Positions 1-6,000 of a DNA stretch of 8,588 bases are shown piece by piece. Location: the NCBI GenBank assembly GCA_035542775.1, contig DATKKX010000074.1, forward strand, positions 1 to 8,588, read 5' to 3'. The notes beneath the pieces are model-generated. The model worked only from the letters and a program-made list of their open reading frames with translations. It had not been told where the DNA came from and did not search any database. Position numbers and translations under genes: made by a program. The DNA is from DATKKX01 sp035542775 (GTDB taxonomy: Bacteria > Planctomycetota > Phycisphaerae > UBA1845 > UTPLA1). The first letter of the stretch is position 1. Each line of letters starts with the position of its first letter.

Positions 1-1380
1 GCCGTCGTGGAAGTCACCGTGACCGGCGCCCTGGATGACTGTGGATTGAGCATAGCGCGTGGCCCGTCCGTGGAGGTGGAAGGTCTGGCACAGATCGCAG
101 CCCGCCGAACCGTCCACGTCCGCATCGGCCGAACCGGTCCACAGATGATAATTGGCCGCGTGCGGATTGGAGCTCGCCGTTCCCAGGAAGTCCGTCGGGC
201 ACATGCTGCTGATCAGCACGATGTCGCTGGCCGTATAGTTGGCCGGCGTATAGGACGGCGGGCTGTCCGTGATCCGGTCGTACCCGCGGGCCACGCCTTC
301 GGCACCACGGCTGTGACCGATCCACACGATATGGTGCGTGTCCACGTGGTTATTGAGGATGCCGCTGGCAATTAACGGCAGCTTGGAAATGAAGGCATCG
401 GTATGCCCGCAGGTAGTCAGCGAGCACTGCTCAATGCCAGGCCCGGTGTTGTTCTGATGGGACATGACAACGTAGCCGTAAGAGGCCAGGTGGTTGCCGA
501 TGTGGCCGTACCACTGGTAGTTGTGGCCGTTGCCGTGGCTGACGACGACCATCGGCAGCTTACCCATCGAAGCGATGTTGGTGGGGTAGTAGATGTCTTC
601 GAGCGTCATGCCGGAGGGTATTCCATAGATCGTCCCCACGTCATAGGAGGCGATGTTTGTGACCGCCAAGGGCCCGGCCGACGAGGTGTCATTCACGACG
701 TACAGGCCGGCCTCGTTGCCGTAGCCGTCGATGTAGTCGCCACCGTCGAGGATGCCGTTGCGATTGGTGTCGATGACCATGTCAAAGGGCACGCCGAGGC
801 CCGTGCCGGCCAAGCCGCTGAGTCCGCCCGCGGCCACCACCGTGACCCTGTTGGCCTGAATCGTGGAGCCGGTGAAGGTATGAGTCAGCTTGCCGCCCGG
901 CGTCACGTCCACCAGCGCCGGATCGAGCTGCCACTGTCCGATGGTCTTCTTGACCACGACGTAGATGTCGGCCGTCTTGCCGACGATATCCGGGAAGCGG
1001 GTGGGATCGATGGCCAGCTCAATGGTCGCGTTCTGATTGAAAGCCTTGACAAACTCAAAATAGGGATACGCGTTCAACGAGTTGCCCGCGAGTTCCGTCG
1101 GCGTGATGACCAATGTCTGCCCGAGTAGCGCGTTTATGAACGGCTGGATGTCCAAGCCGTTCGCCGCACCGTCCTCGTTCATGTCGGCATGCTCGATGCA
1201 TGAGTATGGATAGCCGGCCGGATTGATCAATGCCGTGACGAACGGTCCAATGTCACTGAGATTCAGGGTCCCATCGCAGTTCATATCGCCCAAGGCATCC
1301 GCCTGGGCGACACTTGCGATTCCAAACAGACTTAAGAAAAGTACACACGGCAGCGCAACGACGCCTTTCATCTTTCTCAT
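1..1380 (-). CDS. Secreted alpha/beta hydrolase with N-terminal dockerin-like segment (3' end cut by window)
   Basis: Continuous minus-strand frame from ATG at 1380 to the window edge: 460 codons with no stop, so the C-terminus is missing. Residues 1-27 form a signal peptide (MRKMKG, hydrophobic core, AQA end). Residues 31-87 are dockerin-like, with EF-hand-style loops at D32-x-N-x-D36 and D66-x-N-x-D70 followed by NGLDIQPFINALLG. Residues 90-250 look like a beta-rich spacer containing an acidic DTNRNGILDGGD loop. The rest fits an alpha/beta hydrolase of the dienelactone hydrolase/PETase/chlorophyllase type: oxyanion-hole segment SHGNGHN (H282-G283), nucleophile elbow GHSRG (S357), likely acid D419 or D421, and likely catalytic histidine H454 in GAGHGDF. 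An esterase or lipase-like extracellular role is inferred; the substrate cannot be read from sequence. ATGs lie in frame at 1386, 1383 and 1380; the last is 7 nt from GGAG and is preferred. It is divergent from the large gene at 3005. Confidence 0.9.
   Translation of the reverse strand, partial: MRKMKGVVALPCVLFLSLFGIASVAQADALGDMNCDGTLNLSDIGPFVTALINPAGYPYSCIEHADMNEDGAANGLDIQPFINALLGQTLVITPTELAGNSLNAYPYFEFVKAFNQNATIELAIDPTRFPDIVGKTADIYVVVKKTIGQWQLDPALVDVTPGGKLTHTFTGSTIQANRVTVVAAGGLSGLAGTGLGVPFDMVIDTNRNGILDGGDYIDGYGNEAGLYVVNDTSSAGPLAVTNIASYDVGTIYGIPSGMTLEDIYYPTNIASMGKLPMVVVSHGNGHNYQWYGHIGNHLASYGYVVMSHQNNTGPGIEQCSLTTCGHTDAFISKLPLIASGILNNHVDTHHIVWIGHSRGAEGVARGYDRITDSPPSYTPANYTASDIVLISSMCPTDFLGTASSNPHAANYHLWTGSADADVDGSAGCDLCQTFHLHGRATRYAQSTVIQGAGHGDFHDG
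1120..1290 (-). other. Dockerin-like EF-hand segment of the hydrolase
   Basis: Residues 31-87 of the minus-strand hydrolase. There are two calcium-loop-like halves: GDMNCDGTLNLSDIGPFVTA, then ADMNEDGAANGLDIQPFINA. Each has D-x-N-x-D-G and a later Asp at loop position 12 (D43, D77). This matches the dockerin type I pattern common in Planctomycetota secreted proteins. The segment sits directly after the signal peptide; dockerins more often sit at the C-terminus. Calcium binding is inferred from the loop residues. No cohesin is visible in the window. Confidence 0.75.
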
Positions 1381-1387
1381 CATCATG

Positions 1388-1394
1388 CTCCTTT
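1388..1394 (-). promoter_or_regulatory. Ribosome binding site of the hydrolase gene
   Basis: Reading the minus strand, AAAGGAG is followed by CATGATGATG. The spacing from GGAG is 1 nt to the first ATG, 4 nt to the second and 7 nt to the third. Normal spacing favours the third ATG at 1380-1378 as the main start. Confidence 0.6.
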
Positions 1395-1408
1395 CGCATT
1401 GAGAGAAT

Positions 1409-1471
1409 GTAACGGGTGTGCCTTCCCCTGTAATGGGCGTGCCTTCCCTTGTAGTGGGTGTGCCTTCCCCT
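1409..1471. repeat. Three tandem 21-bp repeats upstream of the hydrolase start
   Basis: Units lie at 1409-1429, 1430-1450 and 1451-1471. Each follows the pattern GTAryGGGyGTGCCTTCCCyT, and any two differ at only two or three of 21 positions. The nearest unit ends 28 nt before the preferred start codon of the hydrolase. Read on the minus (transcribed) strand, each unit carries a purine-rich GGGAAGGCAC stretch resembling a Shine-Dalgarno sequence. The array may lie in the 5' leader or promoter of that gene. Its function is unknown. Confidence 0.9.
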
Positions 1472-1760
1472 TCGCAGGCGGCCATCCCCAACCAGCACGA
1501 CGAATGCACAAAAACGGCCGGTAACGCTTACTATACGCTAAGCTACCAGCTTATCGCTCATTTTGCAAGCAACTGCACGAATGAAGTCGATGAAAATCAC
1601 TTGTTCTTCATGCTTTGTCGTCGCTGAGAACCTTGCCGCTGAAGGTCCCAGGAATTTCCTGACCGGATGTACAGAACGGAGGGGCGCGGGTGGATCCGTG
1701 AAACGCCGCAGCCGCCTGAGGTCTGAATCCCTCATGCGGCCTGCGAAAATCGCTCCGCCC

Positions 1761-1780
1761 CTTTCTGGTTTACCAGAAAG
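1761..1780. promoter_or_regulatory. Palindromic operator-like site 1
   Basis: CTTTCTGGTTTACCAGAAAG is a perfect inverted repeat with 9-bp arms around TT. Fifteen bases of it (CTGGTTTACCAGAAA) recur in inverted orientation at 2626-2640. The core TGGTNNACCA resembles sites of GntR/FadR-type regulators, but no regulator gene is in the window, so the binding protein is unknown. A TATAAG hexamer follows at 1786-1791. Confidence 0.5.
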
Positions 1781-2104
1781 TGCCATATAAGAGAGTGACG
1801 CCGAGTTGTAAGCCTCGGGGTTTCCGGGCCACCGCCGCATCTACCGCCGACCCACAATCCCCGCGTTACAAGGCCTTGAGGGCACGGAACAAGGCCGTTT
1901 CCGCCGAGCGGAAGCGCGCTGGCAGCCCGACCAACGTCCTATTCGCCGTCGGCCACCCTCGGCACCGCTTCACGATGGAAAGGGCAGGCGGGCGCTGGGG
2001 TTATCTTCATCGAGCCACCAACGGCGGTTTCAGAGCCATCTGATCAATTTGCACCCCTTCTTCGTCGAACCAGTCGGGGGAGGCGTCATCCTGAGCGGCT
2101 GACA

Positions 2105-2149
2105 CCACCATGCGAAATAAGGCCTTTGGGCCTCGGGGGCGCCTGGTGG
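2105..2149. repeat. Nested inverted repeat (hairpin)
   Basis: The outer arms CCACCATGCG (2105-2114) and CGCCTGGTGG (2140-2149) are complementary at 9 of 10 positions. Inside them AGGCC (2120-2124) and GGCCT (2129-2133) form a second stem around TTTG. No T-run follows on either strand, so it is not an obvious terminator. It lies inside a segment flanked by an 11-bp inverted repeat (AACGGCGGTTT at 2020-2030, its complement at 2158-2168). It could be a structured remnant of a small repeat element. Confidence 0.4.
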
Positions 2150-2609
2150 CACGCCGAAAACCGCCGTTTTGGCCTCCAATATGGTCAATTCTGCCCATTT
2201 TGAGCCATGGCGATGCCGGCTTTTCCATAGCCACGATTGAGCCGGCTCCATCCTGGTTGTGCCCGGCGTCAACAGGGATGCCGTCAGCTCGCGGTCCACG
2301 GTCGCAAGCCGCAGCTCTGTTATAGGGAATTATCCGCAGTCCGCCGAAGCTGAGCAGCGTCGGGGAGAGCGTTGATTTCTACGTTTTATCACCCCGTCGA
2401 ATCAGCGTTGAACAAAGCGGGGCCATCGGCCTCGGGCGGCATGCCCTGCGCCGGCCGAAAAGTCACCGACCAGCGGGGCTCACGGCCGTTCGTCCGCGCG
2501 ATCACCGCGGTCTGCACGTTGCTCGATTTATTCGGTTTTTATTGAGCAGAAGCACGCTTCGCGAGCATGGGTTGCAGGGGAAAAAGATGCCTAATCAGGC
2601 CTTGACGTA

Positions 2610-2638
2610 TTGACAAACTGGTCCGTTTCTGGTAAACC
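2610..2638 (+). promoter_or_regulatory. Possible promoter for the large surface protein gene
   Basis: A perfect TTGACA (2610-2615) is followed after 17 nt by TAAACC (2633-2638), a poor -10 match. The second palindromic operator-like site overlaps the would-be -10 region, which would suit repression. If real, the transcript would have a leader of about 360 nt before the start codon at 3005. Promoter rules in Planctomycetota are not well fixed, so this is tentative. Confidence 0.25.
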
Positions 2639-2641
2639 AGT
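2626..2641. promoter_or_regulatory. Palindromic operator-like site 2
   Basis: TTTCTGGTAAACCAGT contains the 12-bp palindrome CTGGTAAACCAG (2629-2640). Positions 2626-2640 are the exact reverse complement of 15 bases of the site at 1761-1780. An additional ACTGGT at 2617-2622 can pair with ACCAGT at 2636-2641, giving an alternative hairpin. The site overlaps the candidate -10 region of the large gene. Confidence 0.5.
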
Positions 2642-2993
2642 CTACGTCTGTGAGTTGGGAAGGGGAAAGAAAGACTCTTCCAAACTGTGGCAGCGAACAA
2701 TTCTCCCGCGGGTAGCGGGTCTGCTGATGTGGGCGGCAGGGGAGAGTGCGGCACCTGTCGTCTCTTGGAGGTGTGGACGCAAGCAAAAGACGGCAGCAGG
2801 AGGCAGTCCGAGGCGTTGCCGGAGTTACGCTCTCGGGCCTGAGGTAGGAAGGGAACTTGGTCTTTTCTTTAGCTGATCTTTCTGAGTTGCACTTTGTAGG
2901 GCCGGCGCCGATCGCGCGGAGCCGGTGTGTTGCGTTTTTGTGTTGAGGTGAGGCGTAGTGATCCATTACTTGTACTCCTTTTTTTATAAGGAT

Positions 2994-2998
2994 GGAGG
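2994..2998 (+). promoter_or_regulatory. Ribosome binding site of the large surface protein gene
   Basis: GGAGG lies 6 nt before ATG at 3005, a good Shine-Dalgarno match that fixes the start. Just upstream, TCCTT (2976-2980) can pair with AAGGA (2988-2992), and CTCC (2975-2978) with GGAG (2994-2997). These weak alternative stems could partly mask the site. Confidence 0.7.
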
Positions 2999-3004
2999 CA
3001 CGAC

Positions 3005-6000
3005 ATGAAGACAAGGAAGAAGGTGTTGTTGTGTTGCGCTGTACTTCTGTGTACCAGCGCGTTGGTGGTCAGCTTGGCGGCGCAAGGGCCGTCGCCCGGC
3101 GTCGGAAAGCTAGTGGCTGTGCGACATGCACAGGTGCAGCCCTCTGAGCCGGTGAAGCCGGATCAGACCGGACCGTCAAATACCACTAGCGTCGTCCCAG
3201 CCTCGCGGAACGCGGGGGTGGCCGGGCTGCCACCTGGGAAGATGCGGGAGGCATCGCCGGCAACGAGCGAGATCAAGGCGACGTCCGTCACGGCGGGACC
3301 GACTGCTGCGGCCCCGGCGGGAGGGCTCAAGCCCGCTGATATGGTGGGCAATGTGCCCGGCAGCGGAGCTCCGGTCTACACCGGCAACGTGATCACGCCC
3401 TCGAAGGGTCGAGGGGTCGGCGTCCTTTATGCACCGACCGAGCCCGACAACGCAACGTTCCGGGCGGCGGTTTCGGCTCTTTTGGGCGGCCTGCCTTGCG
3501 ACTACTTTGACGCCAGGACCGGCACGCCGACGTTGGCCCAGCTGCAGAACTACGGCCTTGTCATGACGTGGGTTAACTACGCCTACGCTGACAAGGTTGG
3601 CATGGGCAACGTTCTTGCCGATTACGTCGACGTGGGCGGCAAGGTGATTCTGGGCCAGTGGTGCTACCACTCAACCCAGGGCAACTGGCTGGAAGGCCGG
3701 ATCATGACCACGGCTTACTGCCCGGTCACGGTTGATTCCGTCTCTTTCACCACCTCGTCGTACAACCACGATGGTGCCACGTGCATCTACATTGCCCCGA
3801 ATCCTGTTGCTAATTTCGATGCCAGCTACCGGGATCACATCAACTCGGTCCTGCCGATCGGGTTGAGCGACGGGCACTACCAGGATGGGTACATTGTGTC
3901 CGGCTATCGCACCGATATGGCTGTGGTCTATTGCTCGGGTCACACCGGCGATGACTATAGCACCGGTGACTGGCCTATGGTGACCGCGAACATCTATCTG
4001 TGCGGCGGCACGCCGTTGATCGGCGCCTGCTGCAACACCGCCACGGGCGTGTGCGTTGACGGCACGTCGCCGAGCGACTGCCTCGCGGGCGGTCAGTTCA
4101 TGCGGTGGTTCTATCAGGAGCAGTGCAGCGAGCTCGAGCCGCTGTGCGCCGACATCGTCGGTGCGTGCTGCCTGGAGACGAATTGCGAGATGCTGACCCC
4201 CTATCAGTGCTACCTGGCGGGCGGCCAGTATAACGGTGACGGCACCAGCTGCGATCCGAACCCCTGCCTGTGCGCTGACTTCTTCGTGACGGCTCCCGGC
4301 TCCTGGACCGGAACCACCTGCGGAGCGGGCAACGATTGCGCCCTCCGCGGCACAGAGGAAGTCATCTACGCGGTCACGATTCCGTGGGCTGGCAACTGGA
4401 TCTTCGACCTGTGCGGCTCCAGCTTCGACACCTACATGTTTGTCGGCACGAGCTGCTGTGGGGCGGAGTTGGGTTTCGATGACGATTCCAGTCAGTGCGG
4501 TCTGCAGTCCTACATGATGTTCAGCGGATTGGCTGCCGGCACGTACTACATGGATATTGAAGGTTACAGCGGCTGCGGCAACTATGTGTTTAATGTCCAC
4601 GAGCCGATGGGCGCCTGCTGCTTGCACGGCGCCTGCATCGGTGACATGTCGCAGCCGGCATGCACCGCACAGGGCGGCTCATGGTACGGTGGCCAGACTT
4701 GCGCCAGCTTTACCTGCCCGGGCGGCTGCCAGGAGTCGGAAATCGATATCACCTACGTGCCTGACTACTGGCCTTATGAGACTTCGTGGCAGTTGGTCCA
4801 GGAAGGGACCGGCGCAACGATCTGCGTCAACCCGCCCATGACCACGGCTTTCGCCACGTACCTCACGATCTGCTGCGTCACCAACGACGGCTGCTATGAC
4901 TGGAACTGCCAGGACGCCTACGGCGACGGCACCTATGCTCCGGGCGGTTACGAAATCCGCTTCAACGGAGTGGTGGTGGCCTCGACGCTGGGCTCCGGCT
5001 GGTACGGCTCCAGCACGTCGGTGACCCAGATCGGCGGCTGCGTCTTCACCGGCGCGTGCTGCTTCGCTGGTCCGCCGTATTGCGTGGTCGTTACGCAGCC
5101 GGAATGCGATCTCGCCGGCGGCTTCTGGCTTGGTGCCTGGACCACCTGCGGTCCGATCGTCGACTGCGACGGTGACGGCATCATCGACTCCTGCGCGATC
5201 GGCTCCGGCATCTCGCAGGATTGCAACGAGAACGGCATTCCGGACAACTGCGACATTGCCAGCGGCTACAGCACTGACTGCCAGCCCGATGGCATTCCGG
5301 ATGAGTGCCAGGATGACTGCAACGGCAACGGCATTGCCGACACGTGCGACATTGCCAACTGCGACGGCTCCTACTGGTGCCTGGACTGCCAGCCTGATGG
5401 AATTCCGGATGGCTGCCAGCTCGGCCAGAAGGGTCGACCGGCCGTGGGCATGCTCTATGCTCCGACCGAGCCGGACAACGCTGCCTTCCGCGCCGCTGTG
5501 TCCGCGATCATCGGAGCGCCGGTTGATTACTTTGATGCTCGAAGCGGCACCCCAACGGTGGCCCAGATGCAGGCCTATGCCGCCGTGCTGACCTGGGTTG
5601 ACTATGCGTATCTCGACCAGGTCACCATGGGTAACAACCTTGCCGACTATGCGGATGCTGGCGGCATCGTGATCCTCGGCCAGTGGTGTCTGCCCACGGC
5701 AGGCAACTACCTTGCCGGCCGCATCATGACCGATCCGGGTTACAACCCCGCGACCGGCACCTACTACGATGGTTCGCAGTATGCCGGTGACGGCACCGAG
5801 TGCATGTATGCGGGCGTCACCGCCTTTGAGGCTCTCTCGTACCGCGACCACATTTCGGTGGTGCCCGGCGCGACCTCGAACGGGACGTTCCTTGACGGCG
5901 TGCCCGCCGTGGCATACTGGCCCGGCTTTGTTCCGGCGATCTACTACAACCCGGGCAACACGGGTGATTCCTACAGCACCGGTGACTGGGCCATTTTGGT

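Larger units (their letters stand above)
1387..3004. other. Divergent intergenic region without a convincing gene
   Basis: This 1.6 kb gap separates the start of the minus-strand hydrolase from the start of the large plus-strand gene. It contains only short open frames of about 70-140 codons. None shows a recognisable domain, a good ribosome binding site or the composition of the flanking genes, and several overlap one another on opposite strands. I found no tRNA, rRNA or CRISPR signature. What can be seen: the 21-bp tandem repeats, two palindromic operator-like sites, a nested hairpin near 2105-2149, and a TTGACA box at 2610. The length leaves room for two promoters and long leaders, or for decayed or dispersed repeat sequence. 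Confidence 0.6.

Noticed and set aside
7..1128. Plus-strand open frames at 7-375 and 403-1128
   Set aside because: They lie antisense to the hydrolase, whose minus-strand frame shows a signal peptide, dockerin-like loops and a full set of hydrolase motifs. The plus-strand translations show none.
1520..1547. Weak hairpin GGTAACGCTTA...TAAGCTACC and an ACTATA/TATAGT box upstream of the hydrolase
   Set aside because: The stem is short and bulged, and no -35 element lies at a proper distance from TATAGT, so neither a promoter nor a terminator can be supported.
1780..2043. An 87-codon plus-strand open frame starting with GTG
   Set aside because: Arg-rich with no recognisable domain and no Shine-Dalgarno sequence at proper spacing (the palindrome lies there instead). 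It may be part of a dispersed intergenic repeat.
2711..2800. Fragments resembling c-di-GMP riboswitch motifs (GGTAGCGGGT, GGACGCAAGC)
   Set aside because: The two fragments occur in the wrong order for that riboswitch class, and the supporting stems are not found.
2595..3014. A 139-codon minus-strand open frame before the large gene
   Set aside because: No recognisable domain. It overlaps the start and ribosome binding site of the large gene and the candidate promoter, and has no clear ribosome binding site of its own.
3005..3070. Lipoprotein signal in the large protein (cysteines in the signal peptide)
   Set aside because: The LLCCAVLLCTS cysteines lie inside the hydrophobic core and do not fit a lipobox with Gly/Ala before Cys. 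The SLAAQ end suggests ordinary signal peptidase cleavage.
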